This document shows positions 43,899 to 51,781 of a stretch of DNA of 64,000 nucleotides, in pieces. Position numbers and translations under genes: made by a program. A model generated the notes under the pieces. The model was not told the origin of the DNA. It searched no databases and saw only the letters and a list, made by a program, of their open reading frames with translations. Location: the NCBI GenBank assembly GCA_948441955.1, contig CAOJQZ010000003.1, positions 1 to 64,000 on the forward strand, read 5' to 3'. Position 1 is the stretch's first letter. Every line of letters begins with the position of its first letter. Source of the DNA: an uncultured Lachnospiraceae bacterium (lineage in GTDB: Bacteria; Bacillota; Clostridia; Lachnospirales; Lachnospiraceae).

Positions 43899-45083
43899 TT
43901 GGAAAACGGACAAAAAATCAGCAGAATTCTTATGGCGGCTGCAGGAGGCGTTCTTATATTATATACAGTAATTAATATAGGAGCAGGAATCGGCCTGAAG
44001 GGGATCGAAAAATTTTTAGCCGGACCTAACAAGATGCTTCTTGGGCATGTACAGGAGATGTATCTTACCGGATTTTCCTATACGTCCAGGAAGCATCATG
44101 TATCCGTGGACGAGTGGGTGGCCGAAAATGCTATGAATCTTATTCCCCTTGGAACTTATGTTAAGAACAGGGAAGAAGTTGAAACAGATGTAGAGGATCG
44201 GGCGACCTATGAGATGATTCTTAAAAGACAGGCAAATGACGAAAATGCGGTGGATGAAAATGGGAAGCTTATCGGAGAGGCAGAAGAAGAGCCAAGTGTG
44301 GAAACAACAGGCAGTATTGATCTTTCGATTGAAAAGCTGAAAAATTATGAATATCTGATTAGTAATTTTTATACCATTGACAGTACAACAATGACAAGTC
44401 CTGAGGAATTAAATGCAGAAGTGCTTCTTTCCAAAGATTTGAAGATTGATAAAGGTACAAAAGGACCTAAGGTTCTGATCTATCATACCCATTCCCAGGA
44501 AGGATTTATAGATTCGGTTCCGGGCGATACATCTACAACGATTGTCGGAATGGGTACATATCTCACAGAGCTGCTAAACCAAAAGGGGATTGAGACGATA
44601 CATCACGAAGGAGTATATGACTTGATTGACGGGGAACTGGACAGGAGTAAGGCCTACGATCTGGCTGAGCCGGAGGTAAAGAAAATACTGGAGGAAAATC
44701 CAAGCATTGAGGTTTTGATTGATTTGCACAGAGACGGCGTGGCGGAAGGTACTCATCTTGTGACGGATATTAACGGGAAATCCACGGCACAGATTATGTT
44801 CTTTAACGGGCTAAGCAGAACAAAGGCAAACGGGGATATAGATTACCTGTATAATCCCTATATTCAGGATAACCTTGCCTTTTCCCTGCAGATGCAGCTT
44901 AAGGCTATGGAATTATTTCCAGGCTTCACAAGACACATCTATTTAAGAGGATACTGCTATAATATGAATATTATGCCAAAAACATTGTTGATTGAGGCAG
45001 GGGCTCAGACCAATACCGTTGAGGAAATGAGAAATGCAATGGAAGCACTGGCAGACACACTAGATCATGTGCTGACGCCTTAA
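43899..45083 (+). CDS. spoIIP: Stage II sporulation protein P
   Basis: A 394-residue peptidoglycan amidase/endopeptidase of the engulfment machine (SpoIID-SpoIIM-SpoIIP). One membrane anchor is near residues 9-30. The SpoIIP domain shows LIYHTHSQEGF, LIDLHRDGVAEG and LLIEAGAQTNTVEEMRNAM, holding the metal-binding His and Glu. It starts at TTG 43899, seven bases after GGAG. The 105 bases between gpr and spoIIP contain no other gene I can support. Confidence 0.95.
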   Translation: MENGQKISRILMAAAGGVLILYTVINIGAGIGLKGIEKFLAGPNKMLLGHVQEMYLTGFSYTSRKHHVSVDEWVAENAMNLIPLGTYVKNREEVETDVEDRATYEMILKRQANDENAVDENGKLIGEAEEEPSVETTGSIDLSIEKLKNYEYLISNFYTIDSTTMTSPEELNAEVLLSKDLKIDKGTKGPKVLIYHTHSQEGFIDSVPGDTSTTIVGMGTYLTELLNQKGIETIHHEGVYDLIDGELDRSKAYDLAEPEVKKILEENPSIEVLIDLHRDGVAEGTHLVTDINGKSTAQIMFFNGLSRTKANGDIDYLYNPYIQDNLAFSLQMQLKAMELFPGFTRHIYLRGYCYNMNIMPKTLLIEAGAQTNTVEEMRNAMEALADTLDHVLTP

Positions 45084-45153
45084 AATATATTTGATTCGCA
45101 CCATATTTTGTGTTAAGATAAATGCAATATGGATAGTGGAAGGATTGGAAGAA

Positions 45154-47076
45154 ATGGCTAAGAAGACTACATATGATGCTGACAGCATTGCGGTACTGGA
45201 GGGGCTTGAAGCAGTTCGAAAGAGGCCGGGTATGTATATCGGCAGTGTGTCCACCAGAGGCTTGAATCATTTAATATATGAAATCGTAGATAATGCGGTA
45301 GATGAGCATCTGGCAGGTTTTTGTACGGAAATACGCGTAACGCTGGAGCGCGACGGTTCTGCAACAATCTCAGATAACGGACGCGGTGTTCCTGTAGATA
45401 TGCATGCAAAGGGAGTGTCCGCAGAGCGTATTGTGTATACAACGCTTCATGCAGGAGGCAAGTTTGATGATTCCGTATATAAGACCAGCGGAGGCCTTCA
45501 TGGAGTAGGTTCGTCCGTTGTAAACGCGTTGTCTTCTTATATGGACGTAGAGGTAAGCCGAGGCGGGTATATCCATCATGACAGATATGAAAGAGGTATT
45601 CCGGTTATTGAGCTTGAGGAGGGCCTTCTTCCAAAGCTTGGAAAGACGAAAAAGACCGGAACAAAGATTAATTTTCTGCCGGACGATACGATATTTGAGA
45701 AGACGAGATTCCGTGCAGACGAGGTAAAAAGCCGGATGCATGAAACAACCTATCTGAATCCGAAGCTTACGATTATTTTTGAGGATATGAGAGAGGGAAG
45801 TAAAGAGAGGGTCGTATATCATGAGCCGGATGGAATCCTGGGATTTATAAGGGAGCTGAATTCAAAGAAGGAAACTGTGCATGAGCCGGTCTATTTTAAA
45901 GGGGAGGCGGAAGGAATTGAGGTGGAAGCCGCCTTTCAGTATGTGAATGAGTTTCATGAAAATGTGCTTGGTTTCTGTAATAATATTTATAACGGCGAGG
46001 GCGGGACACATCTGACAGGATTTAAGACGACATTTACGACGGCCATTAACCAATATGCAAGAGAGCTTGGGATTTTAAAGGATAAAGACAGCAACTTTAC
46101 AGGTGCGGATGTCAGAAACGGCATGACGGCGATTATTTCCGTTAAACACCCGGATCCAAGATTCGAGGGACAGACGAAGACAAAGCTTGACAACCCGGAC
46201 GCGCTGAAAGCGGTAGGCAAGGTGACAGGTGAAGAAATAGTCCGTTATTTTGACCGGAATCTTGACAATCTTAAGAAGGTGATAGGCTGTGCGGAGAAGG
46301 CCGCAAAAATTCGTAAGACGGAAGAGAAGGCAAAGACAAATCTTTTGACGAAACAGAAATATTCTTTTGACAGTAACGGAAAGCTTGCAAATTGTGAGAG
46401 CCGCGATGCGGAAAAATGTGAGATTTTTATTGTGGAGGGCGACTCTGCCGGCGGCTCTGCCAAGACGGCAAGGGACAGGATGTATCAGGCGATTCTGCCG
46501 ATTCGGGGGAAAATCCTTAATGTGGAAAAGGCGAGTATTGATAAAATTCTTGCCAATGCGGAGATTAAGACAATGATTAATGCCTTCGGATGTGGATTTT
46601 CGGAAGGGTATGGCAATGATTTTGATATTTCCAAGCTGCGGTATGACAAGATTATTATTATGGCAGATGCGGATGTAGACGGCGCGCATATCTCTACCTT
46701 GCTTCTTACTTTATTTTACCGTTTCATGCCGGAGCTTATCTATGAGGGACATGTTTATATTGCCATGCCGCCGCTTTATAAAGTAATGCCCAAAAAGGGA
46801 GAGGAGGAGTACCTCTATGACGATAAAGCGCTGGAACAGTACAGGAAGACCCATGAAGGCCCGTTTACCCTCCAGAGATATAAAGGATTAGGGGAGATGG
46901 ACGCAGAGCAGCTTTGGGAGACAACCCTTGATCCGGAAAGGCGGCTCCTTAAAAGGGTGGAGATTGAGGACGCCAGAATGGCTTCCAGTGTAACAGAGAT
47001 GCTGATGGGCACGGAGGTGCCGCCGAGAAGAATGTTTATCTATGAAAACGCCACGGAAGCTGAGCTGGATGTATAA
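45154..47076 (+). CDS. Type IIA DNA topoisomerase subunit B (GyrB/ParE family)
   Basis: A 640-residue ATPase subunit. GHKL ATP-site motifs are seen in EIVDNAVDEHLAG, DNGRGVPVDMH and GGLHGVGSSVVNAL; the TOPRIM metal site is EGDSAGGSAK (from E428) and DADVDGAHI (from about 505). Its position beside a GyrA/ParC-type gene, far from any dnaA-recF region in this window, and the partner's lack of a clear GyrA box suggest a second type II enzyme, perhaps topoisomerase IV (parE). ATG at 45154 follows GGATTGGAAG. Confidence 0.9.
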   Translation: MAKKTTYDADSIAVLEGLEAVRKRPGMYIGSVSTRGLNHLIYEIVDNAVDEHLAGFCTEIRVTLERDGSATISDNGRGVPVDMHAKGVSAERIVYTTLHAGGKFDDSVYKTSGGLHGVGSSVVNALSSYMDVEVSRGGYIHHDRYERGIPVIELEEGLLPKLGKTKKTGTKINFLPDDTIFEKTRFRADEVKSRMHETTYLNPKLTIIFEDMREGSKERVVYHEPDGILGFIRELNSKKETVHEPVYFKGEAEGIEVEAAFQYVNEFHENVLGFCNNIYNGEGGTHLTGFKTTFTTAINQYARELGILKDKDSNFTGADVRNGMTAIISVKHPDPRFEGQTKTKLDNPDALKAVGKVTGEEIVRYFDRNLDNLKKVIGCAEKAAKIRKTEEKAKTNLLTKQKYSFDSNGKLANCESRDAEKCEIFIVEGDSAGGSAKTARDRMYQAILPIRGKILNVEKASIDKILANAEIKTMINAFGCGFSEGYGNDFDISKLRYDKIIIMADADVDGAHISTLLLTLFYRFMPELIYEGHVYIAMPPLYKVMPKKGEEEYLYDDKALEQYRKTHEGPFTLQRYKGLGEMDAEQLWETTLDPERRLLKRVEIEDARMASSVTEMLMGTEVPPRRMFIYENATEAELDV

Positions 47077-47088
47077 GGAGAGGAAAAG

Positions 47089-49332
47089 ATGCAGGAATCA
47101 CAACAGATCATCAGAACGGAATATTCGGAGGTAATGAAAAAGTCTTATATTGATTATGCCATGAGCGTTATTGTTGCCCGTGCGCTTCCGGATGTACGCG
47201 ACGGCTTAAAGCCGGTGCAGAGAAGAACCTTGTATGACATGCATGAGCTTGGTATCCGTTATGACAGGCCTTACAGGAAATGTGCCCGTATTGTGGGAGA
47301 TACGATGGGTAAATATCATCCGCACGGCGACAGCTCCATATACGAGGCGCTGGTTGTCATGGCCCAGGAATTTAAAAAGGGCATGATATTAGTGGACGGG
47401 CATGGCAACTTTGGCTCCATCGAAGGGGACGGGGCGGCCGCTATGCGTTATACGGAAGCGAGGCTCGCCAGGATTACGCAGGAGGCATATCTTGCAGACC
47501 TGGATAAAAACGTAGTAAATTTCCTGCCTAATTTTGATGAAACGGAAAAGGAACCGGAGGTACTTCCGGTGCGGATTCCCAATCTTCTTATAAACGGCGC
47601 GGAAGGTATTGCGGTTGGTATGGCTACAAACATCCCCCCTCACAATCTGGGCGAGGTGATTGATGCTGTTAAGGCTTATATGAAAAATGATGAAATCAGT
47701 ACAAAACAGCTTATGAAATATATAAAAGGCCCTGATTTCCCCACAGGGGGAATTGTAGTCAATAAGGACGAGCTTCTTAACATTTATGAAACAGGTTCAG
47801 GCAAGATCAAGCTTCGCGGGAAAGTAGAACTAGAAGAGATGAAAGGCGGAAAAAGCCGTCTTGTTATATCAGAAATTCCTTTTACGATGATAGGAGCGGG
47901 AATCGGAAAATTTCTGAATGATGTCTGCGGGCTGGTAGAGTCAAAGAAAACATCAGATATTGTGGATATATCCAATCAGTCTTCAAAAGAGGGAATCCGT
48001 ATCGTCATTGAACTTAAAAAGGGAGCAGATGTAGAAAACCTCAAAAACATGCTGTATAAGAAAACCCGTTTAGAAGATACCTTTGGCGTCAATATGCTGG
48101 CGGTTGCCGGAGGAAGACCGGAGACAATGGGCCTAAAGAGAATTATTGAGCATCATGTGGACTTCCAGTTTGAGCTTGCTACAAGAAAGTATAAAACACT
48201 TCTTGCAAAGGAGCTTGATAAAAAGGAGATTCAGGAAGGGCTTATTAAAGCCTGTGATGTCATTGATCTGATCATTGAAATTTTAAGAGGCAGCCAGTCT
48301 GTGAAGGATGCCAAGGAATGCCTCACAAAAGGCGTGACGGAGAATATTAAGTTTAAATCAGGTATTTCAAAGAAAATGGCGGCCATGCTGCGCTTTACGG
48401 AGCGTCAGGCAGCGGCTATTCTGGAAATGCGGCTTTATAAGCTGATTGGCCTTGAAATAGAAGCTCTTATGAAGGAACATGAGGAAACTCTGAAAAATAT
48501 TTCCAAATACGAGGACATTTTAAATAATTATCATTCAATGTCAGACGTGATTATAGCGGATTTGGATAAGATAAAAAAGGAATATGGACGAAAGCGGCGC
48601 ACGGTAATTGAAAATGCCGAAGAAGCGGTATATGAGGAAAAGAAAATCGAGGAGCAGGAGATCGTGTTCCTTATGGATCGTTTCGGCTATGCGAAAACTG
48701 TGGACACTGCGGCTTATGAGAGGAATAAAGAGGCGGCGGACACAGAGAACAAATATATTATAACCTGTATGAATACAGGCAGGCTCTGTGTGTTTACAAA
48801 TAATGGGAAAATGCATCAGATTAAGGTGTCGGATCTTCCCTTTGGAAAATTTCGGGACAAGGGACTTCCCATTGATAATGTAAGCAATTATGACAGCTCA
48901 CAGGAAAACATTGTCTATATCTGCGACTCCGAGCAGATGCGTTATGCTAAATTCCTGTTTGCTACAAAACAGGGGATGATCAAGCGGGTAGAGGGAGAAG
49001 AATTTCAGGTAGCGAAGCGTACCATTGCGGCGACGAAGCTTCAGGAGGAGGACGAGGTGGTAAGCGTCCAGGTGCTGAACGACAGCCATCAGGTAGTTCT
49101 GCAGACAAAAGAGGGCTTTTTCCTAAAATTTCCGGCAGAAGAGGTTACCGGGAAAAAGAAGGGAGCCGTAGGTGTAAGAGGAATCAAGCTTAAGAAGAAG
49201 GACGAGCTTGAAAAGGTGTATCTGTTTGAAGAAGGGACAGAGTGTAAAGCAGCCTTTGGGGACAAGGAGATTAGCCTTAACCGGCTCAAGACAGGAAAAA
49301 GGGACGGAACCGGTACAAAAGCAAGAGGATAA
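47089..49332 (+). CDS. Type IIA DNA topoisomerase subunit A (GyrA/ParC family)
   Basis: A 747-residue DNA-cleaving subunit. The active tyrosine is Tyr121 (AAMRYTEARL), and GKYHPHGDSSIYEALVVMAQ forms the quinolone-resistance region. The C-terminal beta-pinwheel is shorter than in gyrase, and I find no QRRGGKG-type GyrA box, which gyrase needs to wrap DNA; the nearest stretch is GKKKGAVGVRG. This favours a decatenating, topoisomerase IV-like role (parC). It begins 12 bases after the B-subunit gene. Confidence 0.9.
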   Translation: MQESQQIIRTEYSEVMKKSYIDYAMSVIVARALPDVRDGLKPVQRRTLYDMHELGIRYDRPYRKCARIVGDTMGKYHPHGDSSIYEALVVMAQEFKKGMILVDGHGNFGSIEGDGAAAMRYTEARLARITQEAYLADLDKNVVNFLPNFDETEKEPEVLPVRIPNLLINGAEGIAVGMATNIPPHNLGEVIDAVKAYMKNDEISTKQLMKYIKGPDFPTGGIVVNKDELLNIYETGSGKIKLRGKVELEEMKGGKSRLVISEIPFTMIGAGIGKFLNDVCGLVESKKTSDIVDISNQSSKEGIRIVIELKKGADVENLKNMLYKKTRLEDTFGVNMLAVAGGRPETMGLKRIIEHHVDFQFELATRKYKTLLAKELDKKEIQEGLIKACDVIDLIIEILRGSQSVKDAKECLTKGVTENIKFKSGISKKMAAMLRFTERQAAAILEMRLYKLIGLEIEALMKEHEETLKNISKYEDILNNYHSMSDVIIADLDKIKKEYGRKRRTVIENAEEAVYEEKKIEEQEIVFLMDRFGYAKTVDTAAYERNKEAADTENKYIITCMNTGRLCVFTNNGKMHQIKVSDLPFGKFRDKGLPIDNVSNYDSSQENIVYICDSEQMRYAKFLFATKQGMIKRVEGEEFQVAKRTIAATKLQEEDEVVSVQVLNDSHQVVLQTKEGFFLKFPAEEVTGKKKGAVGVRGIKLKKKDELEKVYLFEEGTECKAAFGDKEISLNRLKTGKRDGTGTKARG

Positions 49333-49354
49333 ACAGAAAAAGGAGTAAAAAACC

Positions 49355-49383
49355 TTGATTTTTTCATAAATCAGTGCTATACT
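49355..49383 (+). promoter_or_regulatory. Promoter for the rimP-nusA-infB operon
   Basis: TTGATT (49355-49360), a 17-base spacer, TATACT (49378-49383). Confidence 0.65.
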
Positions 49384-49409
49384 GCTCTACAGTTACATAA
49401 AAGTCTGGC

Positions 49410-49437
49410 AGAAGAGTGAACGGAAGTTCACTCTTCT
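49410..49437 (+). promoter_or_regulatory. Leader hairpin before rimP
   Basis: A 12-bp perfect stem (AGAAGAGTGAAC with GTTCACTCTTCT) closed by a GGAA tetraloop of the GNRA type, in the untranslated leader. Only TTTG follows, so it is at most a weak terminator. It could govern read-through into the operon or serve as a protein-binding or RNase III site. Confidence 0.6.
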
Positions 49438-49471
49438 TTGTTGGAGCGAGTATATCAGGAAAGGGAGTTTT

Positions 49472-49942
49472 GTGTTGTCAAAAAGAGAAGTTTATGAACA
49501 AAAGACAGAAGCGATTCTATTTCCAATAGTGGAGGAATATAATTTCGAGCTGGTGGATGTAGAATATGTGAAGGAAGGCGGTACGTGGTATCTGCGCGCG
49601 TACATTGATAAGCCGGGCGGCATTACAGTAAATGACTGCGAAACAGTCAGCAGAAGGTTATCGGAAATTCTGGATGAGAAAGATTATATTGAGGATTCCT
49701 ATGTGTTGGAGATCAGCTCCCCGGGTCTTGGAAGACCGCTTAAAAAGGAGAAGGATTTTAAAAGAAGTCTTGGCAAAGAGGTAGAGATAAGAACCTACCG
49801 TATGATAGATAAGAGTAAAGAGTTTACCGGAATTTTAAAAGCTTACGACGACAGTACAGTAACGGTTGAACTTGCAGATAAAACTCTGAAAACATTTGAA
49901 AAAGGCGGGATAGCGCTTATCCGCCTTGCGTTCGATTTTTAA
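49472..49942 (+). CDS. rimP: Ribosome maturation factor RimP
   Basis: A 156-residue factor for 30S subunit maturation. The typical core is present: FELVDVEYVKEGG, DCETVSRRLSEILDE and YVLEISSPGLGRPLK. It begins at GTG 49472 or TTG 49475 after AAGGGAG. It opens the conserved operon that continues with nusA. Confidence 0.94.
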   Translation: MLSKREVYEQKTEAILFPIVEEYNFELVDVEYVKEGGTWYLRAYIDKPGGITVNDCETVSRRLSEILDEKDYIEDSYVLEISSPGLGRPLKKEKDFKRSLGKEVEIRTYRMIDKSKEFTGILKAYDDSTVTVELADKTLKTFEKGGIALIRLAFDF

Positions 49943-49960
49943 GATAGGAGGAAAAGGGAA

Positions 49961-51169
49961 ATGAACACAGAATTATTAGAAGCGTTGACTATATTAGAGA
50001 AGGAAAAGGATATCAGTAAGGAAACACTTCTTGATGCAATTGAAAATTCACTTTTAAATGCCTGCAAAAATCATTTTGGCAAGGCAGATAATGTAAAAGT
50101 AATCATGGATAGACAGACCTGTGATTACAAACTATATGCGGAGAAGACGGTTGTTGAGGATGTGGAGGATCCGGTTGAGCAGATTAGTATAGAGGATGCG
50201 AGGAATATAGACGGTAAATACGATATCGGCGATATTGTTCAGATTCCGATTGAGTCAAAATCCTTCGGACGCATCGCAACGCAGAATGCGAAAAATCTTA
50301 TTTTGCAGAAAATCCGGGAGGAGGAAAGAAAGGTTGTATATGACCAGTATTTTGAGAAGGAAAAGGATATTGTAACAGGCATTGTACAACGTTATGTGGG
50401 AAGAAATGTGAGCATCAATCTTGGCAAGGCGGACGCTATGCTTACCGAAAATGAGCAGGTGAAGGGAGAAGTGTTTAAGCCCACCGAGCGTATTAAGCTG
50501 TATGTGGTTGAAGTGAAGAATACGACAAAGGGTCCCAAAATTCTTGTTTCCCGAACACATCCGGAGCTTGTGAAGCGGCTCTTTGAGTCAGAGGTGACGG
50601 AAGTAAACAGTGGCGTAGTAGAGATTAAAAGTATTGCAAGAGAGGCGGGAAGCAGAACTAAAATTGCAGTATGGTCCAACGATCCGGATGTAGACCCAGT
50701 AGGAGCCTGCGTCGGCATGAACGGTGCAAGGGTAAACGCCATTGTAAATGAGCTTCGGGGAGAAAAGATCGACATCATTAACTGGAGTGATAATCCGGCG
50801 ATTCTTATTGAAAATGCACTTAGTCCGGCAAAGGTTATTTCTGTTATGGCGGATCCGGATGAAAAGGCAGCCAGTGTTATCGTTCCGGATTATCAGTTAT
50901 CCCTTGCAATTGGTAAGGAGGGACAGAACGCAAGGCTTGCGGCAAGACTCACCGGGTATAAGATTGATATTAAGAGTGAGACACAGGCGATTGAATCAGG
51001 AGAGCTTCCGGAGAATTATATGGAACTTAGTGAAGGCGTATATGAACAGGAAATGTACGAAGAGGGCTATGAGGAGGCTTACGGAGAAGATTATGATTCG
51101 TATGACGGAGAGTCCGGCGGCGAGTTTGAGGAAGATGATGAGATTCAGTTTGAGGAAGCAGAGGAATAG
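49961..51169 (+). CDS. nusA: Transcription termination/antitermination protein NusA
   Basis: A 402-residue factor that binds RNA polymerase and affects pausing, termination and antitermination. The order is an N-terminal polymerase-binding domain, S1 domain ([20 protein letters not shown] near residues 130-149), KH1 ([20 protein letters not shown] near 248-267) and KH2 ([20 protein letters not shown] near 316-335). A strongly acidic tail of about 50 residues replaces the acidic repeats of Escherichia coli. Confidence 0.95.
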   Translation: MNTELLEALTILEKEKDISKETLLDAIENSLLNACKNHFGKADNVKVIMDRQTCDYKLYAEKTVVEDVEDPVEQISIEDARNIDGKYDIGDIVQIPIESKSFGRIATQNAKNLILQKIREEERKVVYDQYFEKEKDIVTGIVQRYVGRNVSINLGKADAMLTENEQVKGEVFKPTERIKLYVVEVKNTTKGPKILVSRTHPELVKRLFESEVTEVNSGVVEIKSIAREAGSRTKIAVWSNDPDVDPVGACVGMNGARVNAIVNELRGEKIDIINWSDNPAILIENALSPAKVISVMADPDEKAASVIVPDYQLSLAIGKEGQNARLAARLTGYKIDIKSETQAIESGELPENYMELSEGVYEQEMYEEGYEEAYGEDYDSYDGESGGEFEEDDEIQFEEAEE

Positions 51170-51177
51170 GTGAATCA

Positions 51178-51447
51178 TTGGGCGGAAACAGAAAAGTGCC
51201 TATGCGTCAATGTGTAGGCTGTCAGGAAATGAAGAGTAAAAAGGAAATGATACGTGTTATCAGGACAAATGAAGGAGAAATTCTTCTTGATGCGACAGGG
51301 AAGAAAAACGGCCGGGGAGCTTATATCTGTCCGGACTTAGAATGCCTTCGGAAAGCAATTAGAAATAAGGGATTAGAGCGTTCTTTTAAGCAGATGATTC
51401 CAAAGGAGGTTTATGAGGCGTTAGAAAGGGAGATGGAAAGGCTTTGA
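51178..51447 (+). CDS. ylxR: YlxR/RnpM family RNA-binding protein
   Basis: An 89-residue DUF448 protein. The motifs VPMRQCVGCQ (residues 7-16) and GRGAYICPDLECL (about 43-55) are characteristic. In Bacillus subtilis the family member has been reported to bind RNase P RNA and modulate its activity (name RnpM). The start is a TTG, with AGGTGA before it. It overlaps the next gene by TTGA. Confidence 0.92.
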   Translation: MGGNRKVPMRQCVGCQEMKSKKEMIRVIRTNEGEILLDATGKKNGRGAYICPDLECLRKAIRNKGLERSFKQMIPKEVYEALEREMERL

Positions 51448-51767
51448 GACAGAATAAGACAGCAGGGCTTCTTGGTTTGGCAGCCAGAGCAGGAAAGCTT
51501 GTAAGCGGTGAGTTTTGTACAGAAAGAGAAGTGAAGTCAGGGAAAGCAGCGCTTGTGCTTGTGGCAGACGATGCGTCAGATAACACAAAAAAAAGGTTTA
51601 AAAATATGTGTGACTTTTATAAAGTGCCGATTTATTTTTATAAAGATAAAGACACCTTGGGGCATGCAATAGGGAAAGAATTCAGGGCATCACTGGCCGT
51701 GCTGGATCAGGGGTTTGCCGGAAGTATTAGAAAGCATTTAGAGACAGAGGGTAATACAATTGCATAG
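51444..51767 (+). CDS. ylxQ: L7Ae-family ribosomal protein-like YlxQ
   Basis: A 107-residue protein of the L7Ae/L30e fold, which in relatives binds kink-turn [19 protein letters not shown] and [16 protein letters not shown] are typical. It starts with a TTG overlapping the stop of ylxR by four bases. The exact RNA target is not known. Confidence 0.9.
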   Translation: MRQNKTAGLLGLAARAGKLVSGEFCTEREVKSGKAALVLVADDASDNTKKRFKNMCDFYKVPIYFYKDKDTLGHAIGKEFRASLAVLDQGFAGSIRKHLETEGNTIA

Positions 51768-51781
51768 AGGAGGTAGTGTAT

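Noticed and set aside
43780..43971. Small gene between gpr and spoIIP
   Set aside because: The 63-codon frame overlaps both neighbours, has no good ribosome site and no recognisable sequence.
45091..45153. Upstream extension of the topoisomerase B-subunit gene
   Set aside because: The extra codons do not match the family's N-terminus (MAKKTTYDADSI is standard) and the ribosome site is nearer to the ATG at 45154.
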